Assembly: GCF_027943255.1 (NCBI RefSeq) | Contig: NC_072894.1 | Location: 128,827,601 to 128,891,600, forward strand | Length of the DNA: 64,000 nucleotides | Source of the DNA: Anastrepha obliqua | Taxonomy: Eukaryota > Arthropoda > Insecta > Diptera > Tephritidae | Direction: 5' to 3' | Part shown: in pieces, positions 43,317-53,690 of the stretch | Position numbering within the stretch: the stretch's first letter is position 1 | Layout: the number at the start of each line of letters is the position of its first letter | The notes under the pieces: model-generated | Databases searched by the model: none | What the model was told of the DNA's origin: nothing | The model's input: only the letters and a program-made list of their open reading frames with translations | Program-made: the position numbers and the translations under genes

Positions 43317-44738
43317 ATGGATTACGAAGAAAAATGTGAACTGATTAAAAGCATATGGGAATGCATTGGTGAGGCTGCGGAATTAGACTCTGACGACAGC
43401 GATAAAGAAGAAATACTTTTAGGTAAGCATCTACATGCTTGTAAAATGTGCGCATTAAATTGTTAAAGTATACTCCAATTAGGATTAGCAAATTTGGGCG
43501 AAAAAGTTTCATTGTGGCCTATCAAGAGGACCAAGCGGCAATGGGTAAAAGAATGGCGAAAAAACAGATGCGATCACGGCTCGTTCGCTTTTTTAAACAA
43601 AGAGTTGCTGGTGCACGATGAGCAGAGCTATAAGAATTTTCTACGGATGTCAAATGGCCAATTTCATTACTTGCTATCGCTAATTGCAGATGATATTCAA
43701 CGTTCTGATACTTCAATGAGAAACGCGATTCCCGCAGCAGAAAAATTGGCAATGACGCTGCGGTTTCTCAGCACTGGTGAGTTAAAAAGATGGTGATATG
43801 TGTAGTATTGTTATAAGAAGTTATTTATTTTCAGGAGAGTCTTACGTCAGTTTGGATTACCAGACGCGAATATCCAAATCCGCAATTTGCAAGATAGTTC
43901 CCGAGGTATGCAGTGCTTTGTTTAACAAATTAAAATCGTCATATTTAAAGGTGTGAATACATTTTATATTATAATAAATATTTCGCAATTAATAACAAAT
44001 TTTTTCGCAGTTTCCGAGCAGCAAATCCGAATGGGAGGCTATAGCAACAGAATTCGCAAGTGGCAATTCCCCAATTGCATTGGCGCATTAGATGGAAAGC
44101 ATATAACTTTCCGTCCCTCACGCACTGACGGAGCTTTTTATTATAATTACAAAGGCACTAACAGCATAATTTTATTAGCCCTGGTGGATGCTAATTGTAA
44201 ATTTATTTTCGTTGACGTGGGTTGCAACGGTCGCAGTAATGATGCTGGAGTTTTTCTACAAAGCAAATTAAGTACTCTTCTTCAAGATGAGAAAGAAATA
44301 CCAAAAGCAGCTTTAATTGGAAACAATCGAAGCGTTCCGTATGTTGTAGTCGAAGACGATGCATTTCCTCTGCAGGTGCATTTAATGAAGCCATATCCTT
44401 ACCACACGCAATGTCAAGAAAAGCAAATGTTCAATCGAAGACACTCCCGGGCAAGGCATGTGTCGAACCGATTTCGCGTTTTTCTTGCTTCTATAAATCT
44501 AAATGTGGCCACTGTAGAGAAAATTGTACTAACGTGCTGTACTTTACATAATTATCTAATTGAAAATGGCGAAACATATAGTGATGGTAGCGGAAATGTA
44601 GAAACTGTAAACAATAACTGCCCAAGTGGATCGAATATATTATATAATCCGAGAAAAGGTGAAGCGGAGAATGTTCGTCAAAAATTTCTTAAATATTTCA
44701 ATGAAGAAGGCAAACTGGATTGGTTAAATAATAAATAA
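43317..44738 (+). pseudogene. Harbinger DDE transposase, four exons, inactivated
   Basis: Exons 43317-43422, 43483-43776, 43835-43950 and 44011-44738, with GT..AG introns whose phases fit. It starts MDYEEKCELIKSIWECIGEA. Exon 2 has KRTKRQWVKEWRKNR. Exon 4 begins FPSSKSEWEAIATEF and, after a net one-base loss near 44055-44060, continues KWQFPNCIGALDGKHITFRP (first Asp), VDVGCNGRSNDAGVF (second Asp), MKPYPYH, FNRRHSRARHV, then SNRFRVFLASINL and LTCCTLHNYL. Exon 4 is 728 nt, one short of a multiple of three. The usual ENxFGIL segment with the catalytic Glu, expected between RARHV and SNRFRVF, is missing in frame. Both lesions predict no activity. Confidence 0.85.
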
Positions 44739-44754
44739 TTTCTTTTATTTTTAT

Positions 44755-45060
44755 TAACGTAAATGTATATAGGTATATAAGCTTTCGTACTTCATTAAAA
44801 AAATGAAATAAAATATACTTCATGCATAACTAATTTACTTAAACTACATAAGAATTTGACTTATAACACAGTCTCATATTTTTTAGTTCCTTTTTTTTTA
44901 AATCCATTTGGATTTTAAATTTTTTTAAATGTATATAGGTATATAAGATTTTGTACTTCATTAAAAAAAATTAAATAAAATATACTTCATGTATAACTAA
45001 TTTACTTAAAATATTAATTAAATTCTTTCGTCTTAACTTAAATATATTACACAGTCTTAT
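44755..45060. repeat. Diverged tandem repeat in the Harbinger 3' region
   Basis: AATGTATATAGGTATATAAG then CTTCATTAAAAAAA, ATAAAATATACTTCATG and TAACTAATTTACTTAAA occurs at 44761-44845 and again at 44930-45015, about 168 bp apart and in the same orientation. It lies between the convergent genes, where their 3'UTRs and AATAAA signals would be. Confidence 0.8.
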
Positions 45061-45181
45061 ATTTAATAGGCACTTTGGTTTCCGGATTTGGTGGCTTTTA
45101 ATGCAGTATCACTTTTTTGGCGCTCAAGTATCTAGAACGGAAAAAAATGTCTCATAGGTTTTATGAATTATACCTACTTTG

Positions 45182-46133
45182 CTAGCAAAAATCATCCTTG
45201 TCAAAAACTCCATCCATAGACAGCTGCAATAAGTCCTTGCCTGATGATGATGATGCAGTTGCTAATGATGAAGGAATGCGCTGATTGGATTCGTCAATAA
45301 ATCTTTTTAAAACCTTCTGAATTTCCCAAGCAGCGCTCTGTTGTTGGTCGTTGTCTATCTCCTCCATTTGATTTGCAACCAAAGTGCCCAACCAGGAGTA
45401 TTTTCGGGAGCTTTTCTTTTTCTGCATCATTTCTTTAAATAGAGAGAACTCCTGCTACATTTCACTATACTGCTTACTTTTCTATAAAAAAAAAAACAAT
45501 TATATGATATATTTTTTTTATTAATCGTAATGTTATGTACCTTTTTTCGTATTTTCTATGGCTCGTCGTTAACGCTCGAGCTACTATTTTCTGCACCCGT
45601 TAAACTGCTATTTTCAATATTCGTATGCGTTGAGGTACTCGAAGAAGAAGGGATCTGAAAAAAAAATTGTAACGTATGTTAATTATTCTTTCATATCAGT
45701 TATATAGTATACGTCTGACGATACCACAATTTGTATTTTCTTAAAATTTGTAACACATTGCATTTTAATATTACCTCAATATTGTCTTGGCTCTGTCTGG
45801 TTGCTACATGGCCTTCTAGAAATGAGAGCTGATCAAAACACCAAAGCTTTGTTTGGTATACCTCATTGACACCGCTTCCACTTTTCTTCGAGTTTTTTAT
45901 CAATCGTAGCTCCCTCATTTATTGGCTACGGAGGTTTTTCCATTTTTTTTTTTGATGTCGTCTTGTTTAACTCCAACCAGTTCTGTTGCCATTTTTTTAT
46001 GAATTTCCGCAAATGCCATAGCTTTTTTGGCTCGGTTCATAAATTCACTACATTTTATGCTGTATAAACAAGCATTTTCTTGTATATACACTATTAGCTT
46101 TTCTATGTTTATACGATTCCACTTGCACTCCAT
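45182..46133 (-). pseudogene. Harbinger Myb/MADF-like DNA-binding protein, broken
   Basis: The start at 46133 reads MECKWNRINIEKLIVYIQEN, then FMNRAKKAMAFAEIHKKMAT and ELVGVKQDDIKKK, a three-helix DNA-binding domain. A run of eleven A (reverse strand, 45953-45943) shifts the frame; WKNLRSQ, then a stop, then MRELRLIKNSKKSGSG and WCFDQLSFLEGHVATRQSQD follow. A GT donor lies at 45774. A second exon starts at 45654 after TTTCAG (IPSSSSTSTHTNIENSSLT), and a third contains KKKSSRKYSWLGTLVANQME to FDKDDFC, with stops in both. In intact Harbingers this protein carries the transposase into the nucleus and to the TIRs. Confidence 0.75.
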
Positions 46134-46720
46134 TTTCAAAATAGGTTTATATTAAAGTACTTTCTACCACAAAACAAGAAAACGAATGAAGCAACTGTCA
46201 AAAATTGTTTTGCAGCCAACTTCACAATTGGAAATACGAATAAGAAGCACAAAGCGTGTCGCCAGTACAGGAGACAAATTCCCTTCTCTCTTCCGCGGCC
46301 GTCCTTCACCCCCGAACAAAATGTTTCCCTTCCAGTTGTCTCCTCGTGTAAATGGGCACTAAGACTTGATAAATATATAATAATTTGAGGGTAGATTAGC
46401 CTTCATTTTACAAAATAAGCCATCATGCCAGACATAGTCGAAGGCTTGGGATATATCGAGAAATGCAGCTGTGCAATACTCCTTCTATTCAAATGCTTTG
46501 TGAATATTATTTACGAGCCTGTGTACCTGTTCGATGGTACCTTCCAATTTCTTAATTTGGGATTCATTTTTGGTCTTCAATTATGGGCATCATTCTTTTG
46601 AGAAATAGTGACTCCCAAACTTTAGGAGTAATCGGCTACAAGTCTGAACTTATTTTTGTAAAGTCAGCAATAAAGTTTGACAGTACTTTAGGGATGACAT
46701 AGATCTGTTTCTCTTATGAT

Positions 46721-47104
46721 GGAGACGTCCATTAAAGAAAATCAATGGCGTCAGAAAGCAGAAATAATCAGCTCTCCAAATCAGCAAAATGCCAGTTCAT
46801 CTGAAATCTATACAATAGCAAAAATATTTGTTTACTGTACGTGAGAAATTTTCTTTCTAACTATCAACGGCTTCCAGATACTACACTCGGTTTCAATCTT
46901 TTGTATCAGAGCATTTGCCATGCTTGTGAAGCGCTCAAGGAAAATAAATGGTAACCAATTACAAATCGAATAGCTCCTTTAATATTTATAAAATGTGAAG
47001 CAATGAAGAAAAGATATTGCCTAATTCGAGATATTCGCCCTTAACCAGTTTGTAAGAGAGATCACTCTTGAAAATAACTCGGAGTCCAAAAATGAACTTA
47101 AAAA
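46721..47104. other. Spacer, nothing recognised
   Basis: May still contain very degraded 5' Jockey sequence, but no motif could be read. Confidence 0.3.
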
Positions 47105-48407
47105 GAGGTTGTCTGTAAAGTCGGTTTACTGACGATAGTTTAACGTGATAACGTCATAAGAAAATACTGATTGAATGGTTGCATTTTTCAAAAGAAAATT
47201 TTAATTTTATTTGTTTGATAGATATTTTGTATGGATATAGAGAATTAGTCAACATTAACATAACATAATATACTTTAACATAACATAACATAACATAACA
47301 TAACATAACATAACATAACATAACATAACATAACATAACATAACATAACATAACATAACATAACATAACATAACATAACATAACATAACATAACATAACA
47401 TAACATAACATAACATAACATAACATAACATAACATAACATAACATAACATAACATAACATAACATAACATAACATAACATAACATAACATAACATAACA
47501 TAACATAACATAACATAACATAACATAACATAACATAACATAACATAACATAACATAACATAACATAACATAACATAACATAACATAACATAACATAACA
47601 TAACATAACATAACATAACATAACATAACATAACATAACATAACATAACATAACATAACATAACATAACATAACATAACATAACATAACATAACATAACA
47701 TAACATAACATAACATAACATAACATAACATAACATAACATAACATAACATAACATAACATAACATAACATAACATAACATAACATAACATAACATAACA
47801 TAACATAACATAACATAACATAACATAACATAACATAACATAACATAACATATCATAACATAACATAACATGCTGTTCAAGCAAGGTAACGAGGCATGAG
47901 CAAGATAACGACGCATGTTTTGGTGCGTGCAGCCATCTACATAGAATTATTAGACGTTATCACGTCAAAAAATAATAATAACATTAAAACAACAGGTATT
48001 ATTAACAAACTTGGTTTTATTTTAAATTCTTCAAGTAAATCAAATTAATAATAATCAATAAGAAGGCATATGCAAATACAAATACGTGAATTTATATATG
48101 TACATATGCGCATATACATACATACATATATACGCTCACTTAAGTAGGAGAGAGCAAGATGTCGAACGTTGCCGTTCGTTTGCTTTGTTTGCTTTGTCGT
48201 TCGTTCCGCGATTTCGCTTGCAGTTCATTCAAGGTAACGACAATGAGCAAGGTAACGACAATGAGCAAGGTAACGACAAATGAGCAAGGTAACGACAAAT
48301 GAGCAAGATAACGATAAATAAGCAAGGTAACGATAAATAAGCAAGGTAACGACACATTTTTTCGTGCGTGCAGCCGGCTAAATCGAATTATAAGACGTTA
48401 TCACGTC
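47105..48407 (+). mobile_element. Microsatellite-bearing element, copy 3
   Basis: Same order and orientation as copies 1 and 2: GAGGTTGTCTGTAAAGTCGG start; AACATAACATAATATACTTT lead-in shared with copy 2 only; (AACAT)119; first end block with GCAGCCATCTACAT; spacer with GTCGAACGTTGCCGTTCG; a longer GAGCAAGGTAACGACAAAT minisatellite (48234-48352, about seven units); and the second end block ending GACGTTATCACGTC. Five A flank each end, as at copy 2. Confidence 0.8.
47277..47871. repeat. (AACAT)119 pentanucleotide array
   Basis: 595 bp, 119 units, with a single variant unit (ATCAT, about 47852) close to the 3' end. It is open in all three reverse frames as MLCYV repeats. Confidence 0.98.
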
Positions 48408-49197
48408 AAAAAGATTGTAAAATACATATAGAAAATTATTTCTATAAAGAACCAAAATTATAAAAATTTAGAAAAGGGTGAATTCCTCCTTTTTGAGGTA
48501 TTTCTAGCGAACTTTGCAAATTTGTTTGGCTTTAAACCTGCTTTAATCAATGAGTAGCCCGCAGCTAACTGCCATTGAGAGATGGTAAAATAGGTTAGAC
48601 TTTCAGTGAAAAATTCATGGCTTGATTAGCCAAAAAACCCGTTTTCCAAAGAACAAACAGTATAGACATGATTTCTGAGAAGTTCACAAATTATATAAAC
48701 TCATATGTGTCAGCAAATTTATTGCTTAGGCGTTCACCAAAGTATTTATGTATATAAACATGAAACTAATACAGTCAAGGCTGTGGCATAGTTTTAAATG
48801 TACTATGAATTCATTAGAACCGCTTCTGCTTATACGTGTGTATGTATAAATGCGCAGAAACATAAAAAATTCATATACATTTTGGAGTCAACATGGAACC
48901 GAACAGTATTTTCGTGGAATTGGCTAAATTGTAGGCCTTGCTAAACTTTGCTGATAAACAATGGGATAAGGGAAGCCCACAAATTGTTCAGTCAACAAAA
49001 ATGAGTGAAGCAATGTGGAGCACAGCCATAGTACGCTACGGCCCTGTGCCAAAAATAAGCCACCCGCAGTTGTTCATTTTGTTAAACGAAAGCAATAACT
49101 TTTGTTTCAATAGTAAGAGGGGTACTTTTTGGTGCTACGGAAATAAGTTATTGAATACCTAAAAAATCAGTTATTGAAAATAGAGCTTAATATAAAA
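48408..49197. other. Intergenic, no supported feature
   Basis: A/T-rich DNA between the third microsatellite-bearing element and a deleted mariner. No gene was seen. Confidence 0.35.
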
Positions 49198-50011
49198 CAT
49201 GGACGGAAAAGTCCCGCGCCTAACGCACAGATGGCACTAATTTTATTGCAGTCATCTCTTTTTCAATTAGTACTAACTTTAAAAAGACAGCTGTTACAAT
49301 TTCATGAAATTCTATCCATTAGTTCGTGAGCTATTGTATTAAGAGTGACGTTATTTTTGTTATTTTCACAACAATGGATCAAAAAGTATTTAGTGTTTTA
49401 ATTTAACACAGCTTCTTAATGGGAAAAATACCGTTCAAGCAAAGCAATGGCTTGAAAAGTGTTATGTGGACTCCGCTCCATCAGAAACAAAAAAAAATGG
49501 TTTGCTGATCTCAAACGTGGTCGTAGGGACACCGATGATGCACAACGCAGTGGACGTCCAAATGCGGCGGTAACACCATAGGACATCAAACAAATCCACA
49601 GAACGTGAGTTAACTGACATAGTAAAAATATCAAAAGAACGTGTTGGCTTTATGTTGCATGATTGTTCGACTATGAGAAAGTAGGTGGTGCGTTTGCTCA
49701 CTGTTGACCAAAAACAAAAACGTGTTAATGGTGGAAAAACAATGGCAAAACTAAATGGACTGGAGTTCGAATTGGTCCCACATTCACCGAATTCACAGCG
49801 ACTACTTGCTGTTCGAGCAAATGAAGAGATTATCGCTGAGGTCTATTTTGAGCCAAAAGATAAATCGTTATCAAAAGTGGTATTGAAATGTTAGAGCGGC
49901 GCTGGAATGATGCTTTGTTCTTACTGGAAATTACGTTGATGAATAAAGCTTATTTTGAATAAAAAAATAACGTGTTTTCCTTGTAGGGCCCGGAACTTTT
50001 CAGCCCATGTG
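49198..50011 (+). mobile_element. Internally deleted mariner, about 0.8 kb
   Basis: TIRs: CATGGACGGAAAAGTCCCGC on the left and, reverse-complemented, CATGGGCTGAAAAGTTCCGG on the right, continuing GCC. Coding fragments in several frames: MDQKVFSVLI, KNTVQAKQWLEKCY (from 49375), DAQRSGRPNAAVT, ELTDIVKISKERVGFMLHDC and LLTVDQKQKRVN for the DNA-binding part. After a deletion of the first and second Asp come MAKLNGLEFELVPHSPNS and NEEIIAEVYFEPKDKS from the C-terminal part. It is inactive. Confidence 0.85.
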
Positions 50012-50099
50012 TTACACATATTTTTTCTTAACATTGGCGCTGACTGCCGACTTTCCAAGTAAGAGGTGTCCAAGGTGTTTACCAAGTCACTCTGCTATT

Positions 50100-50150
50100 C
50101 TTGTAAAAGCCAGCTGTACTCAAAGGTGGCATAAAATTGTAGACTGCGAA
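50100..50150 (+). repeat. Very degraded SINE body fragment
   Basis: CTTGTAAAAGCCAGCTGTAC, then AAAGGTGGCATAAAATTGTA, has the order of the SINE segment CTCATAAAAATATCTGCCGT..GGCTTGAAACTGTAG of 35485-35810. The match is short, so it may be coincidental. Confidence 0.3.
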
Positions 50151-52869
50151 ATCTATGATAAAAATTAAATCAAAGCATAAATGTAAATCTTACCGAAAAT
50201 CTATTAAGTGTGCAAGTCTGCACATGCCTGCGATGTTGAATCTGGAGAAAAGTTTTTGCGAAATGTCTTTTTTTTTATTTTGACAAATGCCACAAAAGCA
50301 AAAGAATTATCTTACGAACTATTTCCTTGTAAGCAGGCGCATTCACTTTAATAATTCATTGTGTGTCATCAAAAAGCAGCACCCGTTTCATATCGTAACT
50401 TTATTTATCACTTGTTGTGGTTTTTGCTTTTGTCATTACAAATTCGTCGGCATTATCTCTGCTATTGTTGTTTTTGTTTGGGTTTCTACGCTGTGGTTTT
50501 GGAAATACCCAACAAGTTGCTCACTATTGTTATTGCTACCATTGTTGTAGTAGTGAGCAGCATGCTGCTGTTGTTCTGTATGCAGTTGTTGTTGCTGTTG
50601 TTATTGTTCCGATATTGCCGGCAAAAAGCTCTCAGCGATAATAAATCGTATGCCGAACCTGTTTCACTGTTATTGTTGTGTCATTCCGGTCGGCATCGGG
50701 TCTTTCGGTTGTTGTTGTCGTTGCTGCAATAAGATGATGCACTTTTGCACCTTATTGCATTGCCAACTGTTGGCACACATTTTCGACTAGCAGAATTTGC
50801 CACATTGTGTACATGAACAACTTTCTCAACCAATTATTGAGAGTGGGAGCGATCATCTTTTTTTTTTTTTGTATTTTGCCATCTTTCATAGTCTGACGTC
50901 TGCGTTCGTTATGACGTCTGCTTTGGAGCGAATTTTGTGTATCATGTGCTTTCCCATTTATCAACAATCAGATGGTCTGACTAAGTGGCATTCTCGTTGT
51001 TGGTGTGTAAACGTATGCGCTCAATGGAGACACCGGGAATTCCGACACGCGCGTGCTTAGCAGAGGTTATTTATTGGCAAGCACCTCAAAATGACCAAAG
51101 GTTGACGAAGAGATAAACGAATGAGTCTAATATATGAAAATGAGTGTGCGCATACATATGCGTATGTATGTAAATCATTCAACCGACTGAAATTTGTTGT
51201 AAATGATTGGTGAGTTTTTGCAATTGTGAATTGTGAATTTTACTCCACCGAATTTTTACTCCAGTGTCGCCGTTGTTCCCGCAAATTTATCTGCATCAAG
51301 TAGCTAAAATGAAAAATAAAGTCGGAAATAGTTTATCGGCTCTCTTAATAAAGCTTACTTTACTGTTTAGTAAGCCACTTTGACAGTATTATAGTGAAAA
51401 TAATACGAAAGATATGAAATAGATAAAGCGAAAGCTTTTTATTTTCGAATATATTATAAAAAACTCCATACTAAATATTTAGTTTGGTTTTTAAGATACA
51501 ATGGGATAATATGGGTTGATGGAAAATTGATTTTAAGCTTAAGAGGTAAGAACTTAAGCCCTGCAGTAGATTTCTTTGCTTAATAAACAGTTTTTTTTTC
51601 AATTTGATTGCATTCTTAGGAATATTTTAAGATGTTTCCGATGAAAATACTTAGAAAGTTACAATTATTATAAGACAGGACTGCGTAGTGCGCAGAAGGA
51701 TTTTCTTAATTACTTTTTCGTTTTGCTCGAAACCACATTTTTAAAAGTTTTCAATCGACTGATTTTAAAAATGGTGCATGTCTCCTTAAATGCATTCTCC
51801 TTTGCTAACTTACTTGTAGCTTAACTTTTCAATTGGTTGATATGCAATTTTTGTATTCATTTTTTTAGAAAACAACTTCAAAGTGCTCCTAATTTCGCAC
51901 AATTTTTTTCCAAAAATTGCATCTTGACGCTATAATGATTTATCAAACGTTAAAAATTGTATTCGGTTTTGTGTTTCAGATAAAGGAAAGTCTGTCTCAC
52001 GTGGATTGATGCATTTTTTTACTTTTTGTGTTTTGAAAATCATTACATCTGTTGAACGTAAATAAATGTGAGGAAGTTCTACATCTAATAGTTTTGTAAA
52101 AATTTACTGTTATTTGTTACCATTCAGTTATCATGCCGTTAGGTGGTCTTATCCCTTAATCAAAAAAAGCTCTAATCTCCGACTTCATGGAAGACGAAGG
52201 CAGCAACATCCCTAAATTTTACCCCATTATAGTTACGGTTGTCCATGTCGAAAGCTCAGCTCAAAAGCATTCTCCCATTCCAGTTTGTTTACATTCAGTT
52301 CAATCACTTCCACTGAACATATCAGTAAAATGTGTATGTGTGTTAGAAAATATATATTCATGTATACACATAGAAAGTGAAATTAAACTAGCCGTAAATT
52401 ATTCACTAGCTCACTATACATACCTCTTCTATATATATTTCAGTTTTATTGGGACGAAATCAATGTCAAAGCAAGTGAAGTCACATCAAAATGCATTGCT
52501 AAACAAGTTTAGCCGGCACATAAATATTTAATAATAATAACAAAGAGCACATTTGTGCCTACCTATGCAATCCGATCTGTACGATCAGTCAAATCAACAG
52601 CTCAAAATGCATAGGCGTTAAGGTTGGTGATGACAGGGCACGATTTGCGGAGCAGACGTGAAGGAAACAGGTCTGCACGAGATAAGAAACACTTCGCGCA
52701 GCGATGATGAGCGGGAGGTTTAATGACAAGCACAGCGTCGAGAGAGTCGTGACGACAAACTGGTATGACTCAAACGAGCGTTAAACTGCGACACAGAATG
52801 GGGTGTGGATAATGTTGCAAGCAATTTGGCGATAAGTTTGCGCGAAGCTGGAGGCAAAAATAAAGCGAC
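50151..52869. other. Intergenic upstream of the 53109 gene
   Basis: Contains a (TTG/TTGTTGC)-rich tract at about 50530-50640 that makes open frames of Leu and Val, a T run at 50859-50870, and otherwise A/T-rich unique DNA. The 114-codon ORF at 52187-52531 has no motif. No transposon was recognised. Confidence 0.35.
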
Positions 52870-52907
52870 TATAAAATCATTGAACGCTTAGTTAGAGCAT
52901 TACAGTC
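52870..52907 (+). promoter_or_regulatory. TATA + initiator promoter of the 53109-53690 gene
   Basis: TATAAAAT starts at 52870 and ACAGTC covers 52902-52907, with its A at 52904, 34 nt from the first T, the same spacing as at 13127 and 21345. The predicted 5'UTR is about 205 nt. Confidence 0.7.
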
Positions 52908-53108
52908 ATTCAACAGAGATCAGACCAAACACGCGAATAACGCAAAAGCACTTGAAAGTAGAAAAGTGAAACAGTGAAGAATACATCATACGCCTATTTC
53001 TTTTATAAAGCCATCAAAAATACCATTTAGTGCGGAATTTAATTTGAAAACTCAAATTCTATTAAAAAAATATACAAGAAGTACCTTTGTGAACACAGTG
53101 AAGGAAAA

Positions 53109-53690
53109 ATGCAAAATTTCAGCAATAAACAACTCATCACTTTTACTATCGCCTCACTCCTGCTTCTAACACAAATGGCCCAAGCGCAGCGTCCCTCTTT
53201 CGCCGGCATTCGTCAACCTGGCCTCAATCAAAAGGATAAATACAATATGAATAATAATGTAAATAACGGCAGCAACACAGGAATTGCCAATCGCTTTGGC
53301 CAACCAGATGAGCCACCAACATTGGCCTTTGGCGCTACACAGAAACCACCCGCAAACTACATACCAGTCGTCTTCCCCGAATCCAACTATTTGCCATTGG
53401 CATCTTCGACCGCAAAACCCGTGTCCGATATGATTGCAAATCGTTTTGGCAGCGGCGATAATGTAAATACAAATGCTAATGCTGTTGTCAGCAATGACGT
53501 GGGCGGCGCGCCTCCCCGCTTGCCCATCGATGCGAAAAATGATAAAGAGTTAGTGGCCATAATCAACCGTTTGCCGGAGGATCAACGACCTTTCTGGTAT
53601 ATCAACGCAGCTGCGATCGAGGCGCAGAGAAATTCATCATTCGTGAATTTCGCTGGAGCGGTGGACTCGCGAGGAAGTTTCTTTGGTTAA
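53109..53690 (+). CDS. Secreted Asn-rich protein with conserved C-terminal block, 193 aa
   Basis: Intact ORF, ATG 53109, TAA 53688-53690. Residues 7-26 are hydrophobic and end AQAQ, a signal peptide with likely cleavage near 26. An Asn/Gly-rich low-complexity part holds IANRFG twice (59-64 and 109-114), each preceded or followed by Pro/Ala-rich stretches with YIPVVFPESNYLPLA (84-98). The C-terminal block PRLPIDAKNDKELVAIINRL and PEDQRPFWYINAAAIEAQRN (136-175) is not low-complexity and is the most likely conserved functional part. It lacks the RFLAR and YGPP modules of the other secreted genes but shares their promoter layout. Function unknown. Confidence 0.88.
   Translation: MQNFSNKQLITFTIASLLLLTQMAQAQRPSFAGIRQPGLNQKDKYNMNNNVNNGSNTGIANRFGQPDEPPTLAFGATQKPPANYIPVVFPESNYLPLASSTAKPVSDMIANRFGSGDNVNTNANAVVSNDVGGAPPRLPIDAKNDKELVAIINRLPEDQRPFWYINAAAIEAQRNSSFVNFAGAVDSRGSFFG

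Larger units (their letters stand above)
43130..46359 (+). mobile_element. PIF/Harbinger transposon, complete but decayed, 3230 bp
   Basis: Left TIR CACCCCATTTACACACGGAG (43130) and right TIR, reverse-complemented, GTGCCCATTTACACGAGGAG. The match continues through ACATCTGGAAGGGA, about 35 bp. A 3-bp TAA duplication flanks both ends (43127-43129, 46360-46362), as expected for this superfamily. It carries the two genes of an autonomous Harbinger facing each other: a DDE transposase with introns (43317-44738, +) and a Myb/MADF-like DNA-binding partner (45182-46133, -). Both are broken. It is inserted in the reverse-strand Jockey RT. Confidence 0.92.
41733..46720 (-). mobile_element. Jockey-type retrotransposon split by two insertions
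   Basis: Read on the reverse strand. RT begins about 46720 with degraded TPKVWESLFLKRMMPIIEDQ, then CTAAFLDISQAFDKVWHDGL-like sequence and LPSNYYIFIKS (to 46363). It resumes at 43129 with RHFFVKQNEEQ-like sequence and MGPILYLLYTQDLSVTEETI, FADDTALLTTD (catalytic box, near 42965), VTKYVGMNLDCKLTKLKALG and KLRSLCWLLNRN. It resumes again after 42055 with SNVFLENKLLLYSAILKPVW and QIHRDLKVPIKAEEKKVY (to 41733). Stops and frameshifts are frequent. The gaps are a Harbinger element (43130-46359) and an ORF1-like fragment (42063-42657). Confidence 0.85.

Noticed and set aside
48234..48352. Regularly spaced short repeats that might suggest a CRISPR-like array
   Set aside because: The units are directly adjacent 18-19 bp minisatellite copies without unique spacers, in a eukaryotic genome and inside a repeat element.
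50287..50732. Overlapping Leu/Val-rich ORFs
   Set aside because: They result from TTG/GTT-rich simple sequence.
52187..52531. 114-codon forward ORF upstream of the 53109 gene
   Set aside because: No recognisable domain; lies in the promoter-proximal region of a gene with its own TATA box.
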